DNA of 64,000 nucleotides from Aeromonas popoffii (GTDB lineage: Bacteria > Pseudomonadota > Gammaproteobacteria > Enterobacterales > Aeromonadaceae), in NCBI RefSeq assembly GCF_000820025.1, contig NZ_CDBI01000001.1:53891-117890 (forward strand). Reading direction: 5' to 3'. Under the pieces are notes generated by a model that was not told where the DNA came from, searched no databases, and worked only from the letters and a program-made list of their open reading frames with translations. The position numbers and the translations under genes were made by a program. Below, in pieces: positions 21,472 through 31,652 of the stretch (its first letter is position 1; each line of letters begins with the position of its first letter).

Positions 21472-22395
21472 TTACTTGATTCCGCCAATGCGGTTGAAGC
21501 GCACACCTGTCGGTACCCAACTTGGCAGCAGGGAGCCTTCTTCACGCTCGAATTCAAAACTTATCCAGATAGCGACCGCCTTGCCGACCAGATTCCTTTC
21601 GGGCACAAACCCCCAGAAACGGCTGTCGGTACTGTTGTCACGGTTATCACCCATCACGAAGTACTGACCTTCCGGCACGACCCACTCGTCGGGGTAAGTG
21701 CCGGGCTGGCGATAATAACGGTCGACCATATCGGGCATCAGCGGGTTGCGAAGAGTCCCGTGGGACACCTCACCCAGCTGCTCGGTATAGCGGTCAAGCG
21801 GGATCCCCATCTGGGTAAATTCACCCCTTTGTTCAAACTTGGCGTCGACCTTCTCAAAGCCCGGGCACGTTTTCCCTTCCTGCTCCTCGCACTTGGGCCG
21901 GATCATCAGCTCCTTGTTGCGATAGATGACCCTGTCACCCGGCATGCCGACCACTCGCTTGATGTAGTCCACCCGGGTATCCAGCGGATACTTGAACACC
22001 ACCACATCGCCACGTTTGGGTTCGCCAGTCTCGAGGAACTTGGTGTTGGTCACCGGATCCCGCAGACCGTAGGCAAACTTCTGTACCAGGATGAAGTCGC
22101 CCACCAGCAGGGTGGGCATCATGGAGCCAGACGGGATCTGAAACGGTTCAAAGATGAACGAACGCAGAATGAGCACAAGTGTGATGACCGGGAAGACACC
22201 GGCGGTCTGTTCGATCCAGACCGGCACGGGGGCAACCTTGGCCAGGGTTTTCTCATCCAGATGGGCGCCGCCATGGGCACGGGCCATGGCAATCTTGGCG
22301 GCCCGCTGCTTGGACCAGATCATCTTGTCCAGACACCAGATAACACCGGTGATCGCGCAGACCACCACCAAGATCAGGGAAAACGTGCTTGCCAT
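21472..22395 (-). CDS. lepB: Signal peptidase I
   Basis: Membrane serine protease that removes signal peptides from Sec and Tat substrates. The 307 residues have two N-terminal membrane segments and the Ser-Lys dyad at Ser91 (PSGSMMPTL) and Lys146 (DYIKRVVGMPGD), the same positions as in E. coli. lepA precedes it by 3 bp and rnc follows without a gap, so the three are cotranscribed. Confidence 0.97.
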   Translation of the reverse strand: MASTFSLILVVVCAITGVIWCLDKMIWSKQRAAKIAMARAHGGAHLDEKTLAKVAPVPVWIEQTAGVFPVITLVLILRSFIFEPFQIPSGSMMPTLLVGDFILVQKFAYGLRDPVTNTKFLETGEPKRGDVVVFKYPLDTRVDYIKRVVGMPGDRVIYRNKELMIRPKCEEQEGKTCPGFEKVDAKFEQRGEFTQMGIPLDRYTEQLGEVSHGTLRNPLMPDMVDRYYRQPGTYPDEWVVPEGQYFVMGDNRDNSTDSRFWGFVPERNLVGKAVAIWISFEFEREEGSLLPSWVPTGVRFNRIGGIK

Positions 22396-22398
22396 CGA

Positions 22399-24192
22399 TT
22401 AATCCTTTCCTACATGGAGAATTGCGAGGAAAGCCTCCTGCGGCACGTCGACACGGCCCAGGGACTTCATCCGCTTCTTACCTTCTTTCTGCTTGTTCAG
22501 CAGCTTCTTCTTCCGACTTACGTCACCGCCGTAGCACTTGGCAGTCACGTCCTTGCGCAGCGCCTTGACCGTGCTGCGGGCGATGATCTGGTTGCCGATA
22601 GAAGCCTGAATGGCGATATCAAACATCTGGCGCGGGATCAGCTCACGCATCTTCTCCACCACCTGGCGACCGCGATACTGGGCGTTCTCCTTGTGGGTGA
22701 TGATGGCCAGGGCATCGACGCGCTCACCGTTGATCATGATGTCCAGACGGACCATCTCGGAGGTTTCGAAACGCTTGAAACCATAATCCAGCGAGGCGTA
22801 ACCACGGCTGGTGGATTTCAGGCGATCGAAGAAGTCGAGCACCACTTCCGCCATCGGGATTTCATACGTCAGTGCGACCTGGTTGCCGTGATAGACCATG
22901 TTGGTCTGCACGCCACGCTTCTCAATACAGAGGGTGATGACGTTGCCCATGTACTCCTGCGGCAACAGAATGTTGCACTCGGCGATAGGCTCACGCATCT
23001 CCTTGATGTTGTTGACCGGAGGCATGGCGGACGGGCTGTCAATATGGATGGTGTCGCCATTGTTCAGCTCAATCTCATAGACCACGGTCGGCGCAGTAGT
23101 AATGAGATCCAGATCGTATTCCCGCTCCAGACGCTCCTGAATGATCTCCATGTGCAGCATGCCGAGGAAGCCGCAACGGAAACCAAAACCCAACGCGGTG
23201 GAACTCTCAGGTTCAAAGAACAGGGAGGCATCGTTCAGAGACAGTTTGTCGAGGGCATCACGGAACGACTCGTAGTCATCGCTGGAGATGGGGAACAGAC
23301 CCGCATACACCTGCGGCTTCACCTTCTTGAAACCCGCCAGCGCTTTTTCGGCGCCGTTCTTGGCTTGAGTCAGGGTATCGCCCACAGGGGCACCGTGGAT
23401 GTCTTTGATGCCGCAGACAACCCAACCTACCTCGCCACAGCCCAAACCCTGAGTATCCACCTGCTTGGGCGTAAAGATACCGATACGATCGACACCCCAC
23501 ACCTGACCGGTGCTCATCACCTTGATCTTGTCGTTCTTCTTGAGGGAGCCGTTCTTGATCCGCACCAGAGAGACGACGCCCAGATAGGAGTCGAACCAGG
23601 AGTCGATGATCAGCGCCTGCAGCGGGGCATCCGGATCACCTTCCGGTGGCGGGATACGCGCTACGATCTCTTCCAGCACGAGATCAACACCCAGGCCAGT
23701 CTTGGCGGAGCAGCGCACCGCATCGATGGCGTCGATGCCGACGATGTCTTCGATCTCCTCGGCAACACGCTCGGGTTCTGCGGCCGGCAAATCAATCTTG
23801 TTCAGCACCGGCACCACTTCCAGCTCCATTTCCATGGCGGTGTAGCAGTTGGCCAGAGTCTGTGCCTCAACCCCCTGGCCGGCATCTACCACCAGCAGCG
23901 CCCCTTCACAGGCCGCCAATGAGCGGGAGACTTCGTAGGAGAAATCTACGTGGCCCGGGGTGTCGATAAAGTTCAGCTGGTAGGTGTTACCGTCTTGTGC
24001 CTGGTAGTTCAGGGTCACACTCTGTGCTTTGATGGTAATGCCGCGCTCGCGCTCCAGGTCCATGGAGTCAAGCACCTGAGCCTGCATCTCGCGGGAGGAC
24101 AGGCCACCGCAAGTCTGGATCAGACGGTCCGACAGGGTCGATTTACCGTGGTCGATGTGCGCAATAATCGAAAAGTTACGAATGTGTTTCAT
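22399..24192 (-). CDS. lepA: Elongation factor 4 (LepA)
   Basis: Translational GTPase proposed to act in initiation or back-translocation. From [19 protein letters not shown] it is 597 residues, full length, with the G1 loop [10 protein letters not shown]3 DTPGHVDF, G4 NKIDLP and the LepA-specific C-terminal domain. The frame continues 32 codons upstream without conservation, so the start at 24192 is preferred. Confidence 0.97.
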   Translation of the reverse strand: MKHIRNFSIIAHIDHGKSTLSDRLIQTCGGLSSREMQAQVLDSMDLERERGITIKAQSVTLNYQAQDGNTYQLNFIDTPGHVDFSYEVSRSLAACEGALLVVDAGQGVEAQTLANCYTAMEMELEVVPVLNKIDLPAAEPERVAEEIEDIVGIDAIDAVRCSAKTGLGVDLVLEEIVARIPPPEGDPDAPLQALIIDSWFDSYLGVVSLVRIKNGSLKKNDKIKVMSTGQVWGVDRIGIFTPKQVDTQGLGCGEVGWVVCGIKDIHGAPVGDTLTQAKNGAEKALAGFKKVKPQVYAGLFPISSDDYESFRDALDKLSLNDASLFFEPESSTALGFGFRCGFLGMLHMEIIQERLEREYDLDLITTAPTVVYEIELNNGDTIHIDSPSAMPPVNNIKEMREPIAECNILLPQEYMGNVITLCIEKRGVQTNMVYHGNQVALTYEIPMAEVVLDFFDRLKSTSRGYASLDYGFKRFETSEMVRLDIMINGERVDALAIITHKENAQYRGRQVVEKMRELIPRQMFDIAIQASIGNQIIARSTVKALRKDVTAKCYGGDVSRKKKLLNKQKEGKKRMKSLGRVDVPQEAFLAILHVGKD

Positions 24193-24309
24193 CGAGCAAG
24201 AATCACTCAAAATTAGGTTAGGCCGAATATGGAGGCAGGATTTTACTGGATAACCAGGTCGACGGCCAATCTTTAGTCGACGGAGCACCAGAAATACAGG
24301 CCTGCATGG

Positions 24310-24771
24310 TCAGGAGAGGTTGCGGGTATGGAGTACCACACCCAGCATGCGAGGGCCATATGCCCCCTGATCGAGTCGCGTGGAAAAGTAACGAACCAGT
24401 GAAAATCCGATGAGACCACCCAGCAAGCAGCTGAGGATGGTGATCCCCTCCCCCCCCGCCAACAAGGGTGCCAACCAGAGCTGGCCAAGCAGAGCGCCAG
24501 CCAGCAGACAGAACAGCGGCAATACATAAACCAAGGCGGCCCCCCGCAGGATACTCGCCTGGGGAATGCCGAGCCTCACTTGCTGGCCGACGCTCACCTC
24601 GGCGGTAAGGACAACCCGCAGCCGTTGCTGCTTCATCGGAAACGCCTTGGCAACCGTGCCGGTACCGCAGTTGGACTGTTGATGACAACCGCTGCAGGCG
24701 GAGCGCCGTTCGCACTCCACCCAAGCATATTGTCCATCAATGGCCACCACAGTCGCCAGCTCTTCGCTCAT
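24310..24771 (-). CDS. rseC: SoxR-reducing system / sigma-E modulator RseC
   Basis: Inner membrane protein that in E. coli assists the Rsx complex in SoxR reduction and modestly affects sigma-E. The 153 residues start MSEELATVVAIDGQ. They carry the Cys cluster CERRSACSGCHQQSNC near 20-35 and two transmembrane helices around 80-125. It is last in rpoE-rseA-rseB-rseC. A small CAGATTG/CAATCTG hairpin at 24806-24822 lies in the 93-bp gap from rseB. Confidence 0.9.
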   Translation of the reverse strand: MSEELATVVAIDGQYAWVECERRSACSGCHQQSNCGTGTVAKAFPMKQQRLRVVLTAEVSVGQQVRLGIPQASILRGAALVYVLPLFCLLAGALLGQLWLAPLLAGGEGITILSCLLGGLIGFSLVRYFSTRLDQGAYGPRMLGVVLHTRNLS

Positions 24772-24864
24772 TTCACTCACAAGCCGTTTCCACAATAACA
24801 AGGGACAGATTGACCCAATCTGAACATGGCAGCCCTGCTTGAGCAAGCGGGAGTGCAAATACGA

Positions 24865-25845
24865 CTACTGTACCGTCTCATTGCGGGCCAGAGGTTGCAC
24901 CGACTCAGCGATGCGTTTCGCCGTTTCGGCCGGTACTTCGCCCACGACCGTGATCTCGACCCCCACGTCGTTGACGTAACTCACCAGCGAGGTCGCCCCC
25001 TGGCGGATCAGCTGCTGGCGCACCGCCTGCTTGGGATCGACCCTGGCCACATAGACCGAAAGATCCACCAGACCATCGGAGAGCATCATGTAATCTACCG
25101 GCAAGCTGGTGGTCACCAGCTGGTGCCTGTCCTGAGACAATACCTTGAAGCCATCCGGTAACCAGGTGAGATGCCAGTTCAGCGTCTGCTGCGGCGCCGG
25201 GTAGGCATCCTCCATCGCCAGCGCCTTGGGCAGTTTGCTGCCGGCCAGCTTCACCAGCCAGGGCGCAGGGGCACTCTGCCTGTCCAGAGCCACGCCCAGC
25301 ACCTGCTCGACCAGGTTGCCTTCCCGATCCACCATGTCCACCCGCAGCAACAGCTGGCTCTGCTCATCGACCCAGAGCACGAAGCCATACTTGTCCGCCT
25401 CTTTGGGCACCAGCCTGACCACCTGCGCCACCAGACCGGCTACCCGGCTGCGGCCGGCCAGCACGGGATCATAGCTTTCCAGCACCCGGGGCAGCGGCAT
25501 CTTCACCAGAGTGGCCCAAACACCAGGGAAGCGGGCGCCCTTGAGGGTGTAAGGTTCGTGGCTGTTTTCAAAGAAGGTGAACTCGTCCTGGCGCTGCAGG
25601 TACTCTATGGTCTTGCCGTCCAGATAGCTCAGGTGAGCCACCTCCTTGCCATCGATCACCCCATGACTGAAACGTATGGGTTCGAGGCGCCCCTGACGGG
25701 CTTTGACCATGGATAATTCGAAATTCTGTTGCGAGACGGCACTCTGCATCTGCTGCAACAAGGCCTCGGCCGACTTATCGTCGGCCGAGGCCTTGGCACA
25801 TATCAGCAGGAGAGAGGCCAGCAAAATACGGCTGGACTGGCGCAC
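24865..25845 (-). CDS. rseB: Sigma-E regulator RseB
   Basis: Periplasmic protein that binds RseA and shields it from DegS cleavage while sensing lipoprotein and LPS ligands. The 326 residues have a Sec signal (about 1-21, ending KASA) followed by the two RseB domains (MucB/RseB N-terminal LolA-like fold, then the smaller C-terminal domain). It lies between rseA and rseC, 21 bp after rseA. Confidence 0.93.
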   Translation of the reverse strand: MRQSSRILLASLLLICAKASADDKSAEALLQQMQSAVSQQNFELSMVKARQGRLEPIRFSHGVIDGKEVAHLSYLDGKTIEYLQRQDEFTFFENSHEPYTLKGARFPGVWATLVKMPLPRVLESYDPVLAGRSRVAGLVAQVVRLVPKEADKYGFVLWVDEQSQLLLRVDMVDREGNLVEQVLGVALDRQSAPAPWLVKLAGSKLPKALAMEDAYPAPQQTLNWHLTWLPDGFKVLSQDRHQLVTTSLPVDYMMLSDGLVDLSVYVARVDPKQAVRQQLIRQGATSLVSYVNDVGVEITVVGEVPAETAKRIAESVQPLARNETVQ

Positions 25846-25866
25846 GATCTGCTCCCTAAAAATGCG

Positions 25867-26460
25867 TTATTCCTGAATCTGCTTGTCTTGCAGCAGACGC
25901 TGTTGCAACTGATGGTCACGCAGGAAGGCATTGATGCGCTCACGCTGCTCCTGCATCTGTTGCTCACTCAACCCTTGCTGACGCGAGGTCGCCCGGTTGC
26001 TATCCTGGGGGTAGTGCACACTAACCGGCGAGGCACTGCCACCGACAGGAATAGTGTTGAGCACAGGATTGGTCGGCATGCCATCATGACCCTGATACTG
26101 CTGCACCCCGAAGATGACGGCGGCGGCGACCGAGGCGGCGATGGCATACTGCCCCACCTGCTGACCGACCCGACGAAACAGCGGAACCACTTTGGCAGCG
26201 GTGCGAACCTGCGATGCTGTTGGCTTGCTCTCCACCGGTTTGGGCGCCAATATGGTGGGCTCGTCTTCCAGTGCAGCCATGATGCTGTCACTGAAATCCA
26301 GCTGCAGATTGACCGGCAGGTCCCCCCGCATGGCATCACCGATCAAGTGGTAACGAGACCAGGTATCTTGCAACGCCGGATCCATTTCCAGCTCGCTCAG
26401 AACCTCAACATCACTCAAGTCACCATCCATCAGGGCCGAGAGTTGCTCTTTAGTTGCCAT
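25867..26460 (-). CDS. rseA: Anti-sigma-E factor RseA
   Basis: Single-pass membrane anti-sigma factor. The N-terminal cytoplasmic domain (MATKEQLSALMDGDLSD...) holds RpoE. One transmembrane helix lies near residues 95-112 (QYAIAASVAAAVIFGV), and a Gln-rich periplasmic tail binds RseB. At 197 residues it is close to the usual length. It follows rpoE by 22 bp. Confidence 0.93.
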   Translation of the reverse strand: MATKEQLSALMDGDLSDVEVLSELEMDPALQDTWSRYHLIGDAMRGDLPVNLQLDFSDSIMAALEDEPTILAPKPVESKPTASQVRTAAKVVPLFRRVGQQVGQYAIAASVAAAVIFGVQQYQGHDGMPTNPVLNTIPVGGSASPVSVHYPQDSNRATSRQQGLSEQQMQEQRERINAFLRDHQLQQRLLQDKQIQE

Positions 26461-26482
26461 AAGTTAACCTGTCTTTCCCCAG

Positions 26483-27064
26483 TTAATTCTCGATCAGAGG
26501 TTTCAGCTTTTTATCGATTGCTTCCCTCGCCCGGAAAATACGGGATCTCACCGTACCGACAGGGCAATCCATGATTTCGGCAATCTCTTCATAGCTCAGC
26601 CCTTCCAGTTCACGAAGGGTGATGGCTGTCCTCAAGTCTTCAGGCAAAGCTTCTATGGCGGAAAACACAGTGCGCTTGATTTCGTCGGTCAGCGCCAGGT
26701 TTTCCGGTGTTGCCACCTCTTGCAAGGCTTCGCCACCACCATAGTATTCTGCCTCGTCCGCCTCTACATCACTGCTGGGCGGCCTGCGCCCCTGAGAGGT
26801 CAGATAATTTTTGGCCGTATTCACGGCGATTCGGTACAACCAGGTGTAAAACGCGCTCTCGCCACGGAATGTCGGCAACGCCCGGTAGGCTTTGATAAAT
26901 GCCTCCTGCGCCACATCCGGCACATCGCCCGGATTGTTGACATACCTGGCAACCAGGTTGACCACTTTATGCTGGTATTTTTTTACCAACAGGTTGAATG
27001 CATTTTTATCGCCACGCTGGACCCGTTCAACCAGCTGTTCGTCCAGTAGATTCTGGTCGCTCAT
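26483..27064 (-). CDS. rpoE: RNA polymerase sigma-E factor RpoE
   Basis: ECF sigma factor for envelope stress. The 193 residues contain region 2 (NPGDVPDVAQEAFIKAYRAL) and region 4 (LEGLSYEEIAEIMDCPVGTV). It heads rpoE-rseABC and is preceded by a near-perfect sigma-E promoter, so it autoregulates. It is divergent from nadB. Confidence 0.97.
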   Translation of the reverse strand: MSDQNLLDEQLVERVQRGDKNAFNLLVKKYQHKVVNLVARYVNNPGDVPDVAQEAFIKAYRALPTFRGESAFYTWLYRIAVNTAKNYLTSQGRRPPSSDVEADEAEYYGGGEALQEVATPENLALTDEIKRTVFSAIEALPEDLRTAITLRELEGLSYEEIAEIMDCPVGTVRSRIFRAREAIDKKLKPLIEN

Positions 27065-27128
27065 CAGAGCCGTAAAACCCCCATCAGGTTATCGTTTTTC
27101 TTTTCCGGCCCTTCCTAAGCGCACAAGT

Positions 27129-27155
27129 TCAGACAGGAGGAATCAGGGAAAGTTC
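27129..27155 (-). promoter_or_regulatory. Sigma-E-dependent promoter of rpoE
   Basis: On the minus strand GAACTT and TCTGA are separated by exactly 16 bp, matching the sigma-E consensus. The -10 lies about 65 bp before the rpoE ATG. This implies autoregulation as in E. coli. Confidence 0.8.
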
Positions 27156-27237
27156 GGTTGCATTGAAAAAAATGTGACGCAGGCTGCATCACGGCCCTCG
27201 CTTGGGCTACCATGGTGCCAGTTCTTAATCCAAGCCA

Positions 27238-28854
27238 ATGATACTTATGAAAGCAAGTATTGAATACCTTTGCGATGTACTGATCATTGGCAGCGGTGCC
27301 GCTGGTCTATCCCTCGCGTTGCGGTTGGCAGACCAGGCCAAAGTCCTGGTTCTGAGCAAGGGTCCCATCAGTGAGGGGGCCACTTTGTATGCGCAAGGAG
27401 GCATCGCTGCCGTTTTCGACGAAACAGACAGCATCGAATCCCACGTGAGCGACACGCTCAACGCCGGGGCCGGGTTGTGTGACCCAGCCGTGGTAGAGTT
27501 CACCGCCCGTCACGCCCGCGAGTCCATCCAGTGGCTGATCCAACAGGGCGTTCCCTTCGATCAGGAGCAGGACGCCGAGGGTGAATCCCACTATCACCTG
27601 ACCCGCGAAGGGGGCCACAGCCATCGCCGCATCTTCCACGCGGCCGATGCCACCGGCAAGGCGGTGCAGCTCACCCTGATCGATCAGGTGCGCTCCCACC
27701 CCAATATCCAGCTGATGGAGCGTTTCAACGCGGTCGACCTCATCACCACCCGCAAGCTGGGTCTGCCGGGCAACAAGGTGCTGGGCGCCTACGTCTGGAA
27801 CCGCAACGCCGAGCAGGTCGAAGTGATCCGCGCCCGCTTCGTGGCGCTGGCCACCGGCGGCGCCTCCAAGGTATATCAGTATACCTCCAACCCGGACGTG
27901 AGTTCGGGTGACGGTATCGCCATGGCGTGGCGCGCCGGCTGCCGGGTGGCGAACCTGGAGTTCAACCAGTTCCACCCCACCAGCCTGTTCCACCCCGATG
28001 ACCCCAACTTCCTGTTGACCGAAGCCCTGCGCGGGGAAGGCGCCTATCTGCGCCGTCCCGACGGTAGCCGCTTCATGCTGGAGTTTGACGAGCGGGCCGA
28101 GCTGGCCCCGCGGGACATAGTCGCCCGCGCCATCGACCACGAGATGAAACGCCTTGGTGCCGACTGCATGTATCTGGACATCAGCCACAAGCCGGCGGAT
28201 TTCATCATCAAGCACTTCCCGACCATCCATGAACGCTGCCTCGCAGTCGGCATCGACATCACCAAAGAACCGATGCCCATCGTCCCGGCTGCTCACTACA
28301 CCTGTGGCGGCGTAATGATAGACAATAATGGCCAGACCGACATTCCCGGTCTCTATGCCATCGGTGAAGTCACCTATACAGGGCTGCACGGCGCCAACCG
28401 CATGGCCTCCAACTCCCTGCTCGAGTGCGTGGTCTATGCCCATCAGGCGGGGGCCGACATCATGGCCAAGCTGCCCATGAGCATTGAACCGCCCCATCTG
28501 CCCGCCTGGGATGAGAGCAAGGTGGATAACTCGGACGAGCAGGTCGTTATCCAGCACAACTGGCACGAGCTACGGCTGATGATGTGGGACTATGTAGGAA
28601 TAGTGCGTACCAACAAACGCCTGGCCCGCGCCAAACGCCGCATTGATCTGCTCAAGCAGGAGGTGCAGGAGTACTACGCCAACTTCCGGGTCTCCAACAA
28701 CTTGCTGGAGCTGCGCAACCTGCTGCAAGTGGCCGAGCTCATCGTCAACTGCGCCTTGCAGCGCAAGGAGTCCCGTGGCCTGCACTACAACCTGGATTAT
28801 CCAGACATGCAGCCAGACTCCAAACCCACGGTACTGACGCCGGATCGGGAGTAA
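27238..28854 (+). CDS. nadB: L-aspartate oxidase
   Basis: FAD enzyme that makes iminoaspartate from aspartate, the first step of de novo NAD synthesis. The 538 residues have the dinucleotide-binding [13 protein letters not shown] motif, the catalytic-domain GGHSHRR and the C-terminal helical domain with [10 protein letters not shown]. Two in-frame ATGs, at 27238 and 27247, are both possible starts. It is divergent from rpoE with a 173-bp shared intergenic region. Confidence 0.97.
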   Translation: MILMKASIEYLCDVLIIGSGAAGLSLALRLADQAKVLVLSKGPISEGATLYAQGGIAAVFDETDSIESHVSDTLNAGAGLCDPAVVEFTARHARESIQWLIQQGVPFDQEQDAEGESHYHLTREGGHSHRRIFHAADATGKAVQLTLIDQVRSHPNIQLMERFNAVDLITTRKLGLPGNKVLGAYVWNRNAEQVEVIRARFVALATGGASKVYQYTSNPDVSSGDGIAMAWRAGCRVANLEFNQFHPTSLFHPDDPNFLLTEALRGEGAYLRRPDGSRFMLEFDERAELAPRDIVARAIDHEMKRLGADCMYLDISHKPADFIIKHFPTIHERCLAVGIDITKEPMPIVPAAHYTCGGVMIDNNGQTDIPGLYAIGEVTYTGLHGANRMASNSLLECVVYAHQAGADIMAKLPMSIEPPHLPAWDESKVDNSDEQVVIQHNWHELRLMMWDYVGIVRTNKRLARAKRRIDLLKQEVQEYYANFRVSNNLLELRNLLQVAELIVNCALQRKESRGLHYNLDYPDMQPDSKPTVLTPDRE

Positions 28855-28879
28855 TCACCCGTTAGGCGTCACCCAACTG

Positions 28880-28901
28880 ACCTCGCCCCGGCGGGGTCAT
28901 T
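28880..28901. terminator. Imperfect terminator-like hairpin between nadB and ygfX
   Basis: GACCTCGCC/GGCGGGGTC pairs with one wobble in the 83-bp gap between the convergent nadB and ygfX genes. The following T-run is only three bases. Confidence 0.4.
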
Positions 28902-28937
28902 TGCTATGGGGGATAAGGGTCAAAACGGGCGGTACGA

Positions 28938-29327
28938 TTAACGGGCGGGCGGGGTTAGCCGGATGGCGCGGGCCAGCTCCCTGTAGTGTTCCGGCGCGAG
29001 CGCGTCGGAGAAAAGCCAGAGGCGCGCATCGGGCCTGTCGTTTGCCACAAGTTGCAGCCAGAGTGCCCCGGGCAAGATGCGGCTGCGCGTCCCCAGCTGG
29101 TAGCGATTGCCCTGCCACTCCAGCCACTGCCCATCCCACACCAGCATACCGGCATTGCGACGGGAGCGGCGCCAGGCCAGCCAGCCCCCCGTCAGCCAGC
29201 AGGGCAACCAGAGTGCCCACTGCCAGCCATGGATCAGACTGGCCACAGGCCACCACAACAGCAGAAACAGGATCAGCAGCAGAACACGCTGCTGCCGGGA
29301 GAGAATGACGGGCATGACCACCCGCAT
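28938..29327 (-). CDS. ygfX: YgfX/CptA-like inner membrane protein
   Basis: A 129-residue protein with two transmembrane helices near residues 12-55 and a cytoplasmic tail rich in Trp and Arg, ending LTPPAR. It is immediately downstream of sdhE (6 bp), as in most gammaproteobacteria. There the pair has been described both as a toxin-antitoxin-like module and, for SdhE, as a flavinylation factor. Identification rests on topology and context more than on strong motifs. Confidence 0.78.
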   Translation of the reverse strand: MRVVMPVILSRQQRVLLLILFLLLWWPVASLIHGWQWALWLPCWLTGGWLAWRRSRRNAGMLVWDGQWLEWQGNRYQLGTRSRILPGALWLQLVANDRPDARLWLFSDALAPEHYRELARAIRLTPPAR

Positions 29328-29333
29328 CGGGGA

Positions 29334-29603
29334 TCAGCTCAAGCTGTCGTGGCGCGCCTGATTGCGCTCCAGGATCAGGGGGATCATGGCGGCAAAGGCG
29401 GGGTCAGCCGGAACACCATGGCCCATGCACCATTTGAACAGGTCCGGGTCATCGCTCTCCAGCAAACGAATGAAGGTCTGCTGCTGTTCATCGCTCAGGC
29501 TATCGAACTCGTGTTCAAAGAACGGCATAAAGATCACATCCAGCTCGAGCATGCCACGACGGCAGGCCCACTTCAGGCGGGATTTTTCAATTGGGCTCAA
29601 CAT
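29334..29603 (-). CDS. sdhE: FAD assembly factor SdhE
   Basis: Small cytoplasmic protein that promotes covalent FAD attachment to succinate dehydrogenase and fumarate reductase. From [22 protein letters not shown] it is 89 residues, with the family RGxxE motif (RGMLE) near residue 16. The frame extends upstream but without conservation. It is coupled to ygfX and divergent from ygfZ. Confidence 0.93.
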   Translation of the reverse strand: MLSPIEKSRLKWACRRGMLELDVIFMPFFEHEFDSLSDEQQQTFIRLLESDDPDLFKWCMGHGVPADPAFAAMIPLILERNQARHDSLS

Positions 29604-29716
29604 GGCACTCTCCTTACAAAGACCTGTGGATGGTAACAGCTGGATTTTCCGGCTGACAAACATTCCTTACGTCTTTACCATGCAGGTCACATACTTTCTG
29701 TCTCTGGAATACCATC

Positions 29717-30628
29717 GTGAGCCTGCAAACGCCTGTTTTTCCTGCCGAGCCAACCCTTTTCTCCCTGACCGATCTGGCCATCACCAGCCTGACCGGTGCG
29801 GATCGCGTCAAATATCTGCAAGGCCAGGTCACCTGCGACGTCAACGCCCTGCAACCGGGCCAGAGTACGCTGGGCGGCCACTGCGATGCCAAAGGCAAGC
29901 TGTGGGGCGATTTTCGTCTGCTCTGCCTGAGCGATCGCCTGCTGCTGCTGACCAAACCCTCTGTGCTGGCTCGCCAATTGCCGGAGCTCAAGAAGTTTGC
30001 GGTGTTTGCCAAGGTAGAGTTCGCCGAGAACCATGGTCAGGCGGTCGGTGTGGCTGGCCAGGGCACAGATGAGTGGATGGCGGCCCGATTTGCCGTGTCA
30101 CAAACCGGCCTGATCGACGATGGGATGGCGGTGCAGATCGAAACGGATCGCTGGCTGCTGGTGAGCGATCAGCCGTTGGCGCTGGACCTGCCTGCCGGCA
30201 GTGAATCACTCTGGTGGGGGCTGGATATCAAGGCTGGTATCCCGCATATGGAAGCGGTACATCAGGGGGAATACATACCCCAGATGCTGAATCTGCAGGC
30301 GCTGGAGGGGATCAGCTTCACCAAGGGCTGCTACATGGGGCAGGAGACGGTGGCCCGCGCCAAGTATCGCGGTGCCAACAACCGCGCCCTGTTCGTGCTG
30401 GCCGGCACCGCCAGCGAGCCCGTCGCCTGTGGCGATGCCCTGGAGATCCAGCTCGGTGACAACTGGCGGCGCAGCGGCATGGTGCTCAACGTCTGGCAAC
30501 AGGCTGGTCAGGTGTGGATCACGGCCGTGCTGCCCAAGGATACAGAGACCGATGCCCGTTTTCGTTTCAAGCAGGAGGAGGCCTCCAGCCTCGCTCTGCA
30601 AGCCCTGCCCTACTCGCTGACCGAGTAA
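29717..30628 (+). CDS. ygfZ: tRNA-modifying / Fe-S cluster assembly protein YgfZ
   Basis: Folate-binding GcvT-like protein that supports assembly or repair of certain iron-sulfur enzymes such as MiaB. It begins with GTG (MSLQTPVFPAEP) and is 303 residues. The diagnostic motif KGCYMGQE is present with Cys205. It is divergent from sdhE-ygfX, the usual neighbourhood. Confidence 0.94.
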   Translation: MSLQTPVFPAEPTLFSLTDLAITSLTGADRVKYLQGQVTCDVNALQPGQSTLGGHCDAKGKLWGDFRLLCLSDRLLLLTKPSVLARQLPELKKFAVFAKVEFAENHGQAVGVAGQGTDEWMAARFAVSQTGLIDDGMAVQIETDRWLLVSDQPLALDLPAGSESLWWGLDIKAGIPHMEAVHQGEYIPQMLNLQALEGISFTKGCYMGQETVARAKYRGANNRALFVLAGTASEPVACGDALEIQLGDNWRRSGMVLNVWQQAGQVWITAVLPKDTETDARFRFKQEEASSLALQALPYSLTE

Positions 30629-30634
30629 GGTCGG

Positions 30635-31516
30635 CTAACGAGGCACCCGCGCCAGCAGTGCCTCCTTGAGCCAGCGCCCCGCCTGCCCGAGCGGGCGGGC
30701 GCGATGCCACTGCAACTCCAGCTCCAGTTCGGCCTTGGCGATAAAATCCGGGTTGAGCACCACTACCTCCCCCCGCGCCAGCGGCCGATGCAGCAGAAAA
30801 TCGGGGATCGCCGCCCACCCCAGCCCCAGCTTGACCAGCTCCAGAATGCCGAGATCCCCCTCGACCCACCACACCTGCGCCGAGAGGCGGAAGCGGTGGC
30901 GCTCCGTGCCCTCCCGCCGTCCCGTCACCATCAGCTGGCGGGCCCCTTGCAGATCGCTCTCTCGCAGCGGCGTTCTGTGGGCCAGTGGATGATCCGGGGA
31001 GACCACCAGCGGCATGCCGACGGATCCCAGCGAACGGGAGGCTATCTCCCGCTCCGGCTGTTCCTTCTGGTAGCTGATGCCAAGCTGGGCCCGACCGCTT
31101 TTGAGCAGCTCGGTCACATCCTCCATCAGGGGAAACAGCAGCTCCAGTTCAACGCCCGGGTAACGGGTGGCGAACTCTTCCAGCAGAGAGCCGAGCCAGG
31201 GCAGGTGGGAATCATCGTCGATGGCCAGGGTGAGCCGCGACTCTATGCCTGCGGCCAGCTCCCCGGCAATCGCCTGCAATCGCTCGCTTTGGGCCAGCAA
31301 GATGCTGGCTTCCTGGTGGATGCGGGTGCCCGCCTCCGTCAGCACGGGATAGCGGGCCGAGCGATCAAACAGCGCCAGCCCAAGATCTATCTCCAGGTTG
31401 GCGATGGCGGTGCTGATCACGGACTGCGACTTGCCCAGCTTGCGGGCCGCCGCCGAGAAGGAGCCCGTCTCTGCCGCCGCCAGCAGCGCCTTGAGTTGTT
31501 CCAGCGAGGGGTTCAT
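30635..31516 (-). CDS. LysR-family transcriptional regulator next to a PACE efflux gene
   Basis: A 293-residue regulator. The N-terminal HTH spans about 3-60 (LEQLKALLAAAETGSFSAAA) and is followed by a substrate-binding domain. It is transcribed divergently from a PACE-family efflux gene, the arrangement known for AceR-AceI, so that gene is its likely target. I start at MNPSLEQLKA; the frame extends 10 codons upstream. The inducer is unknown. Confidence 0.88.
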   Translation of the reverse strand: MNPSLEQLKALLAAAETGSFSAAARKLGKSQSVISTAIANLEIDLGLALFDRSARYPVLTEAGTRIHQEASILLAQSERLQAIAGELAAGIESRLTLAIDDDSHLPWLGSLLEEFATRYPGVELELLFPLMEDVTELLKSGRAQLGISYQKEQPEREIASRSLGSVGMPLVVSPDHPLAHRTPLRESDLQGARQLMVTGRREGTERHRFRLSAQVWWVEGDLGILELVKLGLGWAAIPDFLLHRPLARGEVVVLNPDFIAKAELELELQWHRARPLGQAGRWLKEALLARVPR

Positions 31517-31586
31517 CCAGTTGCTCCTGTCATGACCTGATTGCACACCAATCCATCTGTTTTAACGATAGATACTAACGTGAACC

Positions 31587-31604
31587 TATCAGAAATTCGC
31601 GATA
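31587..31604. promoter_or_regulatory. Candidate LysR operator between the regulator and efflux genes
   Basis: TATC-N10-GATA, an inverted repeat that includes a T-N11-A core typical of LysR-type sites, lies 49 bp before the efflux start. AGATAGATAGAG repeats lie nearer the ATG. Confidence 0.45.
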
Positions 31605-31652
31605 AATTGGCCACCATCGACACTCAGAAACAGATAGATAGAGAGACAGACC

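Noticed and set aside
20821..23922. A 1033-codon open frame on the + strand opposite lepA, lepB and rnc
   Set aside because: It is the complementary frame of three well-supported genes with strong codon bias. It has no domain resemblance and low-complexity composition.
24193..24309. Possible copy of the rseC 3' end after its stop (GTGCTCC against GTACTCC)
   Set aside because: Only about 12 of 18 bases agree and the frame does not line up. Not above what GC-rich DNA gives by chance.
28900..28945. Possible echo of the ygfX 3' end (repeated CCGCCCGTT)
   Set aside because: The match is nine bases of C-rich sequence and cannot be separated from compositional repetition.
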